Shown: positions 17,314-26,735, counted from the first letter of the stretch. The stretch: 64,000 bases of DNA from Myxococcus qinghaiensis (GCF_024198215.1 NZ_JAKCFA010000030.1:1-64000); one strand, 5' to 3'. Numbers and translations: made by a program. Notes: generated by a model from the letters alone, not told the origin.

Positions 17314-19458
17314 TCAGCGCACGGGCGGCTGGAAGCGCGTGGTGGCCACCGGCGTCTGGAGCGAGTCCGCCTTCGACACGCGGATGCCCGCGTCGGTGAT
17401 GGCGTACACGTAGTCGTCCGCCATGACGCTGCGGCGCACGGAGGGCGACCAGTACCAGTTCCACTGCGGCTCGTTGAAGCTCTGGTACACGTCCTTCATC
17501 GACAGCGCGCCCACCGGCGTGAAGCCCGTGGCCGTGTCCACGCGGAACACTCGCAGCTCGCTCTTGAAGCCCGTCCAGTAGTCGTAGCCGCTGTAGTCCC
17601 AGTCCGTGAAGGGGAGCGCCAGCAGGCCCTTGGCGGGGAAGAAGTTGAACGCCTTGTGGTCGCCCTGCGCGTCGCTGTAGCTGTTCATCCCGCCCATCCG
17701 GTGCGTGAAGGCCTCCTTCGGGCGGGCCAAATCACTCACGTCGAAGAGCGACAGCTTCAGCGCGCGGCTCGTCCAGCTGCCGTCCTCGGCGCGGTCCTCG
17801 CCGAAGGTGAGCAGGTGCGTGTCACCCAGCGGGTGGATGTACGTGGAGAAGCCCGGAATCTTCAGCTCGCCCACCTTGCGCGGGTGCGCCGCGTCGCTCA
17901 GGTCGAAGGTGAAGAGCGGGTCCGTCTGGCGGAAGGTGACGACGTAGCCCTTCTTGCCCACGAAGCGCGCGCTGAAGATGCGCTCGCCCGGTGCCAGGTC
18001 CTCGCTGCGGCCCAGCTCCTGGAGATTCCCGCCCGTCGCGCTGAAGGTGACGACGCGGCTGTGGGTCTCCATCGTGTTGGGAACCGACACGCCGTCATTG
18101 CCACTGTTGGTGGGGTCGACGCGCCAGGTGCTCACCGTCGTCGCCACGCGAAGCACGCCCTCGTGCTCGTCCATGGCGAACTGGTTCACCAGGCTGCCCT
18201 CCAGCGTGCCGCTGCCCGCGTACTTCGCGCGGCTCGGCTCGCTGAGGTCGAACTTGTGCAGGTACGTGTGGTCGGACTGGTTCGCCTCCGGCCACCACCA
18301 CCAGTGGGACGCCGCCAGGTAGAGCGCGTCCGGCGACGCGTACACCGTGCCAGGCGCGGACACGATGCTGGTGCGGCCCAGCGGAGCCGCGCCCTCGGCG
18401 GCGTCCAGGTCCAACGACAGCACCGTCACGAAGCCCAGCCCGGTGGGCGCGTTGGAGCGGTAGAAGTCCCCGCACGACACAGGGAGCGGCGTGACGGTTC
18501 CGTCCTCGGCCACGTGCTTGCCCGGAGCCACCCAGTCCGCCAGCGTCTGCGCCCGGATGAGCTGCTCATTCCTGGCGATGAGCGCGTCGATGGCCTCGTT
18601 CATCTTCTTCTGGCTGCGGTTCAGCGACGGCGAGTACTCCGGGTAGAAGCGCACGTCCGACGGCCAGCGGAAGTCGTCCGACAGCACCAGCCGCACCGCG
18701 CCGTCCACGCGACGGGCGCTGAGGTACGAGCCCGGCAGGAACACCTGCTGCTTCACCTGGGGCGAGGACAGGTCTGACACGTCCACCACGGTGACCTTCA
18801 GCGTGTCGCCCCCCATGTAGCCACACCGGAAGCCCGCACCCGCGCAGTCAGCGATGGGCGCGCCGCCCATCATCCAGCTGTCGCCCCACACGGTGGGACG
18901 TCCCGGACGGTCACCATCCACCTGCGAGGTGATGACCAGCCGCTGGCGCTCCTTGTCGTAGAGCATCTCCCGGGGCCAGCCGGCGATTTCCATCGACGAG
19001 GCCAGGGTGAGCTGCTCCGCGGGCCAGGAGCGGTGCAGGTACAGCCGGGGCCCGGACAACACGAAGATGCGGGTGCCGTCGTTCTGCACGAAGTCCGCCT
19101 CGTGCACGCCCGCCACCTGGTTGTTGGTGCCTGTGTGGTCATTCGGCCCGCGCGGCGCGTCGCCTCCCGAGTTGGCGTCTCCCTCCGTGGGCATGCCCAC
19201 CGTGGGAGGCATCGAGCCGTCACCGAAAATCCAGCCGCCGCCACTTCGAGGCCGGGCCTGCTCCAGCGACGCGCGCATCCGCCGGGTCGCCGTGTCCTCG
19301 ATGTACTGCTCCAGCGGAGCACACTCCTCGAAGGACTCCAGCCGGGCCTGCTGCTGCACCGGCTCGTTCTCGACCTTCGGGTATTCGCGTTCATCCCCGC
19401 AGCCCACCGCCGCCACCGCCGCCAGTCCCACCCACCCGTAGCGCTTCCATTGCCGCAT
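17314..19458 (-). CDS. Beta-propeller lipoprotein (PF09826-like)
   Basis: This 714-residue protein has a lipoprotein signal (basic start, hydrophobic stretch, lipobox AVGC). The mature part shows NQVAGVHEADFVQNDGTRIF, the signature of the secreted Beta_propel family (PF09826), followed by repeated strands such as VTVVDVSDLSSPQVKQQVFL and LFDVSDLARPKE that form the blades. It contains DYSGYDYWTG, and Cys residues within CAGAGFRCGYMG. It should sit on the cell surface or in the periplasm. Function is unknown; such propellers usually bind partners. A paralogue lies at 51132-53048. It is monocistronic, with its own terminator. Confidence 0.85.
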   Translation of the reverse strand: MRQWKRYGWVGLAAVAAVGCGDEREYPKVENEPVQQQARLESFEECAPLEQYIEDTATRRMRASLEQARPRSGGGWIFGDGSMPPTVGMPTEGDANSGGDAPRGPNDHTGTNNQVAGVHEADFVQNDGTRIFVLSGPRLYLHRSWPAEQLTLASSMEIAGWPREMLYDKERQRLVITSQVDGDRPGRPTVWGDSWMMGGAPIADCAGAGFRCGYMGGDTLKVTVVDVSDLSSPQVKQQVFLPGSYLSARRVDGAVRLVLSDDFRWPSDVRFYPEYSPSLNRSQKKMNEAIDALIARNEQLIRAQTLADWVAPGKHVAEDGTVTPLPVSCGDFYRSNAPTGLGFVTVLSLDLDAAEGAAPLGRTSIVSAPGTVYASPDALYLAASHWWWWPEANQSDHTYLHKFDLSEPSRAKYAGSGTLEGSLVNQFAMDEHEGVLRVATTVSTWRVDPTNSGNDGVSVPNTMETHSRVVTFSATGGNLQELGRSEDLAPGERIFSARFVGKKGYVVTFRQTDPLFTFDLSDAAHPRKVGELKIPGFSTYIHPLGDTHLLTFGEDRAEDGSWTSRALKLSLFDVSDLARPKEAFTHRMGGMNSYSDAQGDHKAFNFFPAKGLLALPFTDWDYSGYDYWTGFKSELRVFRVDTATGFTPVGALSMKDVYQSFNEPQWNWYWSPSVRRSVMADDYVYAITDAGIRVSKADSLQTPVATTRFQPPVR

Positions 19459-19628
19459 GAGGCTCCTCCCTTGTCGCGTCTTGGCCCCATCCGGTGCGCG
19501 AGCTGGCTCGTCCAGCCCGCCACGTCCGGATGGCTTCGCGGTCCGGGCGCGCTCTTGCCACCGTCATGCCAGCACCCGGCAGACAGCGGACTCCGGGATT
19601 TCCAGGGGGTTGCGGGGGACGAAGCCTC

Positions 19629-20798
19629 TCAGAAACCTGAGGAGCGAGGAGTCCCCGAGGGGGAAAAACCGTGGGTCCTGGGCACGAAGCGGACGAACTG
19701 CTGCGTCAGCGCCGGGTCCATGCGCTCCAGTCGCAGGCCCATGCCCGCGGGAGCACGGAAGGGGCCTGGGGTGCGCGGCGGGTTGGACCAGACGACGGTG
19801 GCCTCGGCCGAACAGGGCGTGCGCTGCCCGGCGAGCAGCACCTTCAGCGTCAGCTTCGTCCCCTCGCGCGCGGGGGTGAGGGTGCGCACAAAGAGGGCGT
19901 CGGGGCTGGCGTCGTGGCTGAAGCCCGTCAACGTCGCGCCACCGCCCACCGGGGCGAACTCCACCACGGTGAAGAAGGGCACGCGCTCCGCGGCGCGCAG
20001 GGGCACGCGCTCCGGGACGAGCCGCGACAGCACGCGCCCCAACAGCTCATCCGCGCCCAGGTGCCGCTTCTCCAGCAGCGGCGCCCCGGCGAGCGCCTGC
20101 GCACGGGCGAGCACGTCCGCGGACTCCTCCGCGCGAGACAGCAGCACCAGCGGCTTCTTCGGGTTCGCGTCGCGCAGCCTCGCGGCCAGGGCCAGCGTCT
20201 CGCGCGGCGCGCGCGACACATCCACGAGGAAGCCGTCGAGCTGGGCGGTGTGCTCGTTCGCGAGCTTCTCCGCGTCCACCGCGTCACGCGCGTAGAGGAC
20301 GTGCAGGCCCTCCTGCTCCAGCGCGCCGCCCAGGAAGGTGTGGAGGAAGCGCCCGCCTTCGACGAGCAGCATGCGGCGCCCCTTCGGAGGGCCTTCCTTC
20401 GCGCGCTCCTTCGCGCCGCGCACGGCCACCAGCTTCGCCTGGAGCGCCTCCAGCGCCACGGGCTTGGGCAGGAAGTCGTCGGCGCCCGCGCGCCAGCAGT
20501 GCATGACCTCGTGCGGCTCGCCGGCGGAGGTGAACATGATGACCGGCACGTTGCGGCCGGCCGGGTGCGCCTTCACCGCGCGGCACACCTCGTCGCCCTG
20601 CATGCGCTCCATGCGCAGGTCCATCAGGATGAGCATGGGCGCGCGGCGCGCCAGCTCCGACAGACACGCCTCGCCGCCGTCCAGCGTCACCGGCTCGCAG
20701 CCCAGTCTGGCCAGATGCAGTCTCACCACCTCGCGCGCGGTGCGCGAGTCATCCACCACGAACACGGCCTCGCGCGTGGTGGAGGTGGGGACATTCAT
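19629..20798 (-). CDS. Response regulator with REC, degenerate REC and PilZ-like domains
   Basis: This 389-residue cytoplasmic protein has three domains. Residues about 10-130 are a canonical receiver: the acidic pair VVDD, phospho-acceptor D60 in LILMDLRM, Thr/Ser in MFTSAGE and Lys in FLPKPVA. Residues about 145-260 look like a second receiver without an obvious full acidic pocket (GRRMLLVEGGRF, FLVDVSRAPRE, LVLLSRAEES). Residues about 270-375 resemble the myxobacterial PilZ-like domain TIGR02266 (GFSHDASPDALFVRTLTP, then GTKLTLKVLL and ATVVWSNPP), which may bind c-di-GMP or be degenerate. The ATG at 20798 follows the Hsp70 TGA after only two bases, so the pair is probably translationally coupled. 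Confidence 0.85.
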   Translation of the reverse strand: MNVPTSTTREAVFVVDDSRTAREVVRLHLARLGCEPVTLDGGEACLSELARRAPMLILMDLRMERMQGDEVCRAVKAHPAGRNVPVIMFTSAGEPHEVMHCWRAGADDFLPKPVALEALQAKLVAVRGAKERAKEGPPKGRRMLLVEGGRFLHTFLGGALEQEGLHVLYARDAVDAEKLANEHTAQLDGFLVDVSRAPRETLALAARLRDANPKKPLVLLSRAEESADVLARAQALAGAPLLEKRHLGADELLGRVLSRLVPERVPLRAAERVPFFTVVEFAPVGGGATLTGFSHDASPDALFVRTLTPAREGTKLTLKVLLAGQRTPCSAEATVVWSNPPRTPGPFRAPAGMGLRLERMDPALTQQFVRFVPRTHGFSPSGTPRSSGF

Positions 20799-20800
20799 GG

Positions 20801-22624
20801 TCAGGCGCGCGGCTCCTGCTTGCCGGACAACAACTGCGTGAGCTGACGGGCGATGGCGGCGCACTTCGCCGCGTCCTTGCCGTCCAGCGCGGTGCGCCCG
20901 CCGTCGAGCAGCCGCTGCACCGTGCCCACCGCGGCCTCGGCCTCCGGACTGGGGTTCTCCTGCGCGCTCTTCTGGAGCATCCGCGCCAGCTTCTCACCGC
21001 GCTCCAAGAGCTTGCGGAACAGCTCCTCCGCGCGCTTCGCGTCCACCACGCCCTGCGACTTCGCGTAGTTCGCCTGCTCCGCGCCCAGCTTCTCCGCCTC
21101 GCCGTGCGGCAGGCCCGCGCGCGCCTCCAGGCGCACCGTCTCCATGTTGCCCGTGGTCAGGTCCGTGGCCTTCACGGAGAGAATCGCCTCGCCGGACAGC
21201 TCGAAGACGACCTCCAGCGGCACGTCACCGCGCGCGGCCACGTGCAGGTGCTTGAGCACGACTTCGCCCAGCTTGTGGTTCTCGTCCTGGAACTCGCTCT
21301 CGCCCTGGTACACGGGGATGCGCGCCTCGGCCTGGCCGGACGTCCCGGGGAAGAAGATGTCGCGCGCGACGACGGGCACGCCCGTGTTCTTCGCGATGAG
21401 CCGCTTCACGCGTCCGCCCAGTACGCCCACGCCCAGGCTCTGGCTGGCCACGTCCAAGAGCAGCGCCTGGCCGGACTGGCGCAACAGCTCGTCCGCCTGC
21501 ACCGCCGCGCCCAGCGCCACGGCCTCGTCCGGGTGCACGTCCGTGGAAGGCGCGCGGCCGAAGAAGTCCGCCACCAGCCGGCGCACCAGCGGCACGCGCG
21601 TCATGCCGCCCACCAGCAGCACCACGTCCACCGAGCGCGGGTCCATCTTCGCCTCGCGCATCACGCCCTGGCACACCTCCAGGCAGCGGCGCGACAGCGG
21701 CTCCGACAGCGTCTCGAAGAAGGAGCGCGTCAGCACCGTCTCCAGCTCCGTGCGCCGCCCACCCGAGGCATGGTCGCCCAGCCCCGACACCGTGACGGTG
21801 GCCTCCTCGTGCTCCGTCAGCTCGCGCTTGGCCGCCTCCGCCGCGACCTTCAGGCGCCGCAGGCTCTGCGCATCCTGGGACACGACATGGCGGAGTTCAT
21901 CATCCACCTGCGCCAGCAGCCACTGGACGATGCGCTGGTCGAAGTCCTCTCCACCCAGGCGCGGGTCACCGCCGGTGGCGCGCACCTCGAAGACGCCGGA
22001 CTTCACGTCGAGGATGGAGACATCGAACGTGCCGCCGCCCAAATCGAACACCAGCGCGCTGCCCTCGAAGCCTCGCGACAGGCCATACGCGAGCGCCGCC
22101 GCGGTCGGCTCGTTCACCAGTCGCACGACGTCCAGTCCGGCGATGGTGGCCGCTTCACGCGTGGCCTGACGCTGGTTGTCGTCGAAGTTGGCGGGGACGG
22201 TGATGACGCACTTGGTGACGGTGCGGCCGAAGTGCGCCTGCGCGTCGAGCGCCAGCTCCCCCAGAATCATCGCGGAGACCTGGGTGACAGGCAGCACACG
22301 CCCGGCCAGCTTCACACGCACGTCGCCCGAGGGGCCGGCGACCAGTGGATAGGGAACCAGCGCCTTGGCTTGTTGCACCAGCTCCGGCGTGTAGCGCCGG
22401 CCAAGGAAGCGCTTCGTGGCCCAGACAACGGAGTCGGGATGCTCCTCCGCGAGCGCTTGGGCTTGCTGCCCCACGACGCGCTCGCCGGCCTTCGTCACAC
22501 CGAGCACGGAAGGCGTGAGGCGGCCTCCCGCGCGTGAGGGGATCAGGCGCGGTCGGCCGTCCTCCACGGTGGCGACGGCGCTGTTGGTGGTACCCAGGTC
22601 GATGCCGATGACGGGGTCGTGCAT
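20801..22624 (-). CDS. Hsp70 family chaperone (DnaK paralogue)
   Basis: This 607-residue protein has an intact Hsp70 ATPase domain: IGIDLGTTNSAVATV at the N terminus, VPANFDDNQRQAT, VNEPTAAALAYGL, VFDLGGGTFDVS and VVLLVGGMTRVPLVRRLV. The substrate-binding beta domain follows (LLDVASQSLGVGVLGG, GTSGQAEARIPVYQGE), then a shortened helical lid. It lacks the charged C-terminal tail of DnaK and has no dnaJ or grpE neighbour, so it is a specialised paralogue rather than the housekeeping chaperone. The start at 22624 matches the conserved N terminus. It is divergent from atpH and coupled to the REC-PilZ gene. Confidence 0.93.
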   Translation of the reverse strand: MHDPVIGIDLGTTNSAVATVEDGRPRLIPSRAGGRLTPSVLGVTKAGERVVGQQAQALAEEHPDSVVWATKRFLGRRYTPELVQQAKALVPYPLVAGPSGDVRVKLAGRVLPVTQVSAMILGELALDAQAHFGRTVTKCVITVPANFDDNQRQATREAATIAGLDVVRLVNEPTAAALAYGLSRGFEGSALVFDLGGGTFDVSILDVKSGVFEVRATGGDPRLGGEDFDQRIVQWLLAQVDDELRHVVSQDAQSLRRLKVAAEAAKRELTEHEEATVTVSGLGDHASGGRRTELETVLTRSFFETLSEPLSRRCLEVCQGVMREAKMDPRSVDVVLLVGGMTRVPLVRRLVADFFGRAPSTDVHPDEAVALGAAVQADELLRQSGQALLLDVASQSLGVGVLGGRVKRLIAKNTGVPVVARDIFFPGTSGQAEARIPVYQGESEFQDENHKLGEVVLKHLHVAARGDVPLEVVFELSGEAILSVKATDLTTGNMETVRLEARAGLPHGEAEKLGAEQANYAKSQGVVDAKRAEELFRKLLERGEKLARMLQKSAQENPSPEAEAAVGTVQRLLDGGRTALDGKDAAKCAAIARQLTQLLSGKQEPRA

Positions 22625-22780
22625 GGGGGCGGTCGGGACCCCACGGTACGGGTCTTGCCGCCTCCTCGCCAAGCCCCCTCTCGTCAGACCTGCCCTCCGT
22701 ACGTCGCTTCCCTGTCCGTCCGAGTACGTTGGCGGCGGAGGTGGACGGCCCTGGGTCACCATGCTAAGGGCGCGACCGCC

Positions 22781-23326
22781 ATGGTGAACGTGTCCATTGC
22801 CCGCCGCTACGCCCGTGCCCTCCTCGACGTCTCGTCGGAGGTGGGCCGCATCGACGCCGTCGCCGAGCAGCTCTCCTCCTTCGCGGATATCTTCGCGAAG
22901 AACGCGGAGATGACGGACGTGCTCCACAACCCCGTCTACTCGCGCGCCCAGCGTGGCCAGGTGCTGGAGGGGGTCATGAAGATGGTCCCCAACCTGGAGC
23001 CCGTGCTGGCCAACACCCTGCGGCTCCTGGTGGACCGCAACCGCCTGCCCTACGTGGCCGATATCGCCCGCGTCTTCCGCGACATGGCCGACGCCCGGGC
23101 CGGACGCGTGCGCGGCAACGTCACCACCGCCGCCGCGCTGCCCGCCGACGCCCTGGCCGAGCTCCGCCAGTCGCTCCAGCAGCTCACCCAGCGCGACGTC
23201 ATCCTGGAGACGCGCGTGGACCCCAGCCTCCTCGGTGGCGTGTCCGCCCAGGTGGGCAGCATCCTCTACGACGGCAGCCTCCGCACCCAGTTGGAGGAGA
23301 TGCGCCGCGAGTTGAAGCGGCACTAG
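22781..23326 (+). CDS. atpH: ATP synthase F1 delta subunit
   Basis: This 181-residue protein is the delta subunit (OSCP), which links F1 to the peripheral stalk of F1Fo ATP synthase. It starts MVNVSIARRYARALLDVSSE, ends with DPSLLGGVSAQVGSILYDGS, and has the family's normal length. The ATG at 22781 is the one matching the conserved N terminus. Unusually, the next gene is not atpA but a PAS/kinase-like gene, with atpA only 1.8 kb away. Confidence 0.95.
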   Translation: MVNVSIARRYARALLDVSSEVGRIDAVAEQLSSFADIFAKNAEMTDVLHNPVYSRAQRGQVLEGVMKMVPNLEPVLANTLRLLVDRNRLPYVADIARVFRDMADARAGRVRGNVTTAAALPADALAELRQSLQQLTQRDVILETRVDPSLLGGVSAQVGSILYDGSLRTQLEEMRRELKRH

Positions 23327-23481
23327 CAGCACCCGGAGTACGGGCCGCCGCCTGGCGGCCCACTCCGCAGGTCGTCCCTGCACCCCGCAGTCCGGGGCAA
23401 ACCGGCATTTCCCGTAGCCCTGGGACAGAGGTATACTCAGGGGAACGCGGGGTAACCCCGGGTTTTCTGGACGACCTCAAC

Positions 23482-24957
23482 ATGCCGCAGTCCCTGTTTC
23501 ACCCCCTTCCCGGTGGTCCGCTGTTCGCGGTCGCCCCCGAAGAGGCCTGGCCCTTCCTTGGCGCGGTGCTGAACGCGACAGGTTGTGGCATCGCCCTGCT
23601 GGACAGGGAGCTGCGGCCCGTGTGGGTGAATGGCGCGTTGGCGGCGCTGTCCGGCATGGAGGTACGGGCGCACCTGGGACGTCCCCTCGTCGACGTGTGG
23701 CCCAAGGTGGCGGTGTCCCTGGCCCCGCTGCTGTCGCGCGCTCTCTCCGGAGAGAATGTGGTGGAGGCGCCGCTGACGGGCGTGCTGTCCCCGGCGAGCG
23801 GAGAGCTCCACCTGCGCGTGGGCCTGTCTCCGGCGCACCAGGCCGGAGTGCTCGCGGGCGTGGTGCTGTGGCTGCGCGACGACACGGAGCGCGTGCGCGA
23901 GGAGACGCGGCTGCAGGAGCGCGAGTCGCACATGCGCAGCCTGGCGGACGTGGCCTGCGACGGGCACTTCCTGCATGAGAACGGCGTCATCCTGGACGCC
24001 AACCGCGCCCTGGCGCACCTGTTGGGCCATGACTCGCCCCGGGAGCTGATCGGCCGCCACATGGTGGAGTGGGTGGCCCCGGAGTACCGCCCCGCCGTCA
24101 TGTCCGCCGTCGCCCGGGGGGTGGAGACGCCCTACGAGGTGATGTGCGTGCGACGGGACGGCCAGCGGATTCCGCTGGAGGTGCTGGGCAAGTACGTGCA
24201 GTGGGAGGGCCGGCAGGTGCGGCTGGCCGCCATCTGGGACATCAGCGGGCGCAAGGCGGCGGAGGAGCGCGCCGAGCGCACCGAGCACTTCCGGGAGCAG
24301 CTGCTGGGTGTGGTGGGCAACGACTTGCGCACGCCCCTGCAGACCATCCAGATGGGCACCGGCGCCCTGCAGCGGCTGGGCGGGATGGAGGAGCCCCAGC
24401 AGCGGCTGGTGGGGCACATGGCCCAGGCGGCCCGGCGGATGGAGCGGATGATCCACGAGCTGCTGGACTTCACCCGGGCCCGGCTGGCCGGCGGACTGCC
24501 GGTGCGGCCGGAGTCGCTGATGCTGGACCGGCTGGTGGAGCGGGTGCTGGAGGAGCGACGCCAGGCCCACCCCGGCCGCACGCTGCTGATGGAGACGCAG
24601 GGAGACCTGCGCGGCCACTGGGACGAGACGCGGCTGACGCAGCTGGCGGACACGCTCCTGGGCAGCGTCCTGCAGCACAGCGCGGACACCACGCCCGTGC
24701 TCCTGAAGCTGGTGGGCGCGGTGGGGGGCGTGACGCTCTCCATCCGCAATGACTCACTGACGGTGCCTGTGGAGGACCACGCCACCCTGTTCGAGCCCTT
24801 CCGGCGGGGCCGCCCCGCCAGCGCGGAGGGCCTGGGCCTGGGGCTGTACATCGCCCGGCAGGTGGCCGTGGCCCACGGGGGACGCCTCACGGTGGAGTCC
24901 TCCCAGGGTGGCACCCGCTTCGTCGTCTGGCTGCCCCGCGAGCCCCCCGGCCGCTGA
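23482..24957 (+). CDS. PAS-PAS histidine-kinase-like protein lacking the phospho-acceptor His
   Basis: This 491-residue cytoplasmic protein has two PAS domains (about 25-135 and 150-260; e.g. GIALLDRELRPVWVNGALAA and HENGVILDANRALAHLLGHD) and then a kinase-like region. The H-box reads VGNDLRTPLQT: Asn280 stands where the phosphorylated His should be. The N-box reads LLGSVLQHS, with Ser395 for the Mg-binding Asn, and the G1 box is degenerate (RNDSLTVP). The G2 box GLGLGLYIARQVAVAHGG is intact. As read, it should not autophosphorylate and is better described as a pseudokinase that might act by dimerisation or ligand sensing. It lies on the same strand between atpH and atpA. Confidence 0.9.
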   Translation: MPQSLFHPLPGGPLFAVAPEEAWPFLGAVLNATGCGIALLDRELRPVWVNGALAALSGMEVRAHLGRPLVDVWPKVAVSLAPLLSRALSGENVVEAPLTGVLSPASGELHLRVGLSPAHQAGVLAGVVLWLRDDTERVREETRLQERESHMRSLADVACDGHFLHENGVILDANRALAHLLGHDSPRELIGRHMVEWVAPEYRPAVMSAVARGVETPYEVMCVRRDGQRIPLEVLGKYVQWEGRQVRLAAIWDISGRKAAEERAERTEHFREQLLGVVGNDLRTPLQTIQMGTGALQRLGGMEEPQQRLVGHMAQAARRMERMIHELLDFTRARLAGGLPVRPESLMLDRLVERVLEERRQAHPGRTLLMETQGDLRGHWDETRLTQLADTLLGSVLQHSADTTPVLLKLVGAVGGVTLSIRNDSLTVPVEDHATLFEPFRRGRPASAEGLGLGLYIARQVAVAHGGRLTVESSQGGTRFVVWLPREPPGR

Positions 24958-25084
24958 CGCCGACAGCCCCGAATCTCGTGCGCATTGCAGTGGGTAGGGG
25001 TGCATGGTAAGGGGCCCCGACTTCTAGCTTTCGGCGGACCCGAACCGACCCGGCCCGCCCCCTGTTCGAGGACGCAAAACGCCC

Positions 25085-26632
25085 ATGGAAATCCGCGCCG
25101 ACGAGATCAGCAGAATCATCCGGGAGCAGATCAAGGACTACGGCAAGAAGGTCACCGTCGCGGAGACGGGCACCGTGCTGTCCGTGGGCGACGGTATCGC
25201 GCGCATCTACGGCCTCGAGGGCGTGCAGGCCGGTGAGCTGGTGGAGTTCACCAACGGCGTGAAGGGCCTCGTGCTGAACCTCGAGGAGGACAACGTCGGC
25301 GTCGCCATCATGGGCGACTTCCAGGCCATCCGCGAGGGCGACACCGTCAAGCGCACCCAGCAGATCGCCTCCGTGCCGGTGGGCAAGGGCCTGCTGGGCC
25401 GCGTGGTGGACCCGCTCGGTCTGCCCCTGGACGGCAAGGGCCCCATCGAGGCCACCGAGACGCGCCGCCTGGAAGTGAAGGCGCCCGGCATCGTGAAGCG
25501 CAAGAGCGTGCACGAGCCGCTGCAGACGGGCATCAAGGCGCTGGACGCGCTGGTGCCGGTGGGTCGTGGTCAGCGCGAGCTCATCATCGGTGACCGCCAG
25601 ACGGGCAAGACGGCCGTCGCCATCGACACCATCATCAACCAGAAGGGCCTGAACGTTTACTGCATCTACGTGGCCATCGGCCAGAAGCAGTCGACGGTCG
25701 CGCAGGTGGTCGAGAAGCTGAACCGCTTCGGCGCCATGGAGTTCACCACGGTCGTCGCGGCGAACGCCTCCGACCCGGCCCCGATGCAGTTCTTCGCGCC
25801 GTACGCGGGCGTGGCCATTGGCGAGTACTTCCGCGACAACAAGATGCACGCCCTCATCATCTACGACGACCTGTCCAAGCAGGCCGTGGCGTACCGCCAG
25901 CTGTCGCTGCTGCTGCGCCGCCCGCCGGGTCGTGAGGCGTACCCCGGCGACGTGTTCTACGTGCACAGCCGCCTGCTGGAGCGCGCCGCCAAGCTGTCCG
26001 ACGAAGAGGGCGCGGGCTCGCTCACGGCGCTCCCCATCATCGAGACGCAGGCCGGCGACGTGTCCGCCTACATCCCGACGAACGTCATCTCCATCACCGA
26101 CGGCCAGATTTTCCTCGAGACGGACCTGTTCTTCGCCGGCGTCCGCCCGGCCATCAACGTCGGTCTGTCGGTGTCCCGCGTCGGTTCCGCCGCGCAGATC
26201 AAGGCGATGAAGCAGGTCGCCGGCACCATGAAGCTGGAGCTCGCGCAGTACCGCGAGCTGGCCGCCTTCTCCCAGTTCGGCTCGGACCTGGACAAGGCCA
26301 CGCAGGAGACGCTGGCCCGCGGCGCCCGCATGGTGGAGCTGCTCAAGCAGGGCCAGTACGAGCCGCTGCCCGTCGAGCGTCAGGTCATGCAGATCTACGC
26401 CGCCACCAACCGCGACGACCCCAAGAAGCGCGGCTGGATTCGCGAGATTCCCGTCGCGGACGTGGTGCGCTGGATGCGTGAGTTCCTGGACTTCACGGAC
26501 GGCAAGTACCCGAACATCTCGAAGGACATCGCCTCCAAGCGCGAGCTCACCAACGACATCAAGGCCTCGCTGAACAAGGCCATCGTGGAGTTCAACGACG
26601 TCTTCCAGCCCACCCCGGGCGCGAAGGTCTAA
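25085..26632 (+). CDS. atpA: ATP synthase F1 alpha subunit
   Basis: This 515-residue protein is a full-length alpha subunit. It has the N-terminal beta barrel, Walker A GDRQTGKTAVAIDT, the ALIIYDDLSKQAVAYRQ region (Walker B), and the family motif PAINVGLSVSRVGSAAQ with the catalytic-site arginine at the SR. It forms the non-catalytic nucleotide sites of F1 and supplies the arginine finger to beta. No atpG follows; instead there is a terminator and a convergent lipoprotein gene, so gamma, beta and epsilon must be encoded elsewhere. Confidence 0.98.
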   Translation: MEIRADEISRIIREQIKDYGKKVTVAETGTVLSVGDGIARIYGLEGVQAGELVEFTNGVKGLVLNLEEDNVGVAIMGDFQAIREGDTVKRTQQIASVPVGKGLLGRVVDPLGLPLDGKGPIEATETRRLEVKAPGIVKRKSVHEPLQTGIKALDALVPVGRGQRELIIGDRQTGKTAVAIDTIINQKGLNVYCIYVAIGQKQSTVAQVVEKLNRFGAMEFTTVVAANASDPAPMQFFAPYAGVAIGEYFRDNKMHALIIYDDLSKQAVAYRQLSLLLRRPPGREAYPGDVFYVHSRLLERAAKLSDEEGAGSLTALPIIETQAGDVSAYIPTNVISITDGQIFLETDLFFAGVRPAINVGLSVSRVGSAAQIKAMKQVAGTMKLELAQYRELAAFSQFGSDLDKATQETLARGARMVELLKQGQYEPLPVERQVMQIYAATNRDDPKKRGWIREIPVADVVRWMREFLDFTDGKYPNISKDIASKRELTNDIKASLNKAIVEFNDVFQPTPGAKV

Positions 26633-26663
26633 GACTCTCCGGCCCCCAAGGCCCGTCGCACCG

Positions 26664-26704
26664 AGCCCCGCGCTCCCTTCCCTGGGACGCGGGGCTTCGT
26701 GTTT
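26664..26704 (+). terminator. Terminator after atpA
   Basis: AGCCCCGCG (26664-26672) and CGCGGGGCT (26688-26696) make a perfect 9-bp stem around a 15-nt loop, followed by TCGTGTTT. It starts 31 bp after the atpA stop and separates it from the convergent lipoprotein gene. Confidence 0.75.
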
Positions 26705-26735
26705 CCAGCGGGTGCCCGGGCTCCTGGCGCTTCGG

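Noticed and set aside
23440..23470. Short hairpin CGGGG-TAA-CCCCG followed by GGTTTTC between atpH and the kinase-like gene, possibly a terminator
   Set aside because: The stem is only 5 bp with a 3-nt loop, and the T-run is short; too weak to call, although it bears on whether the two genes are co-transcribed.
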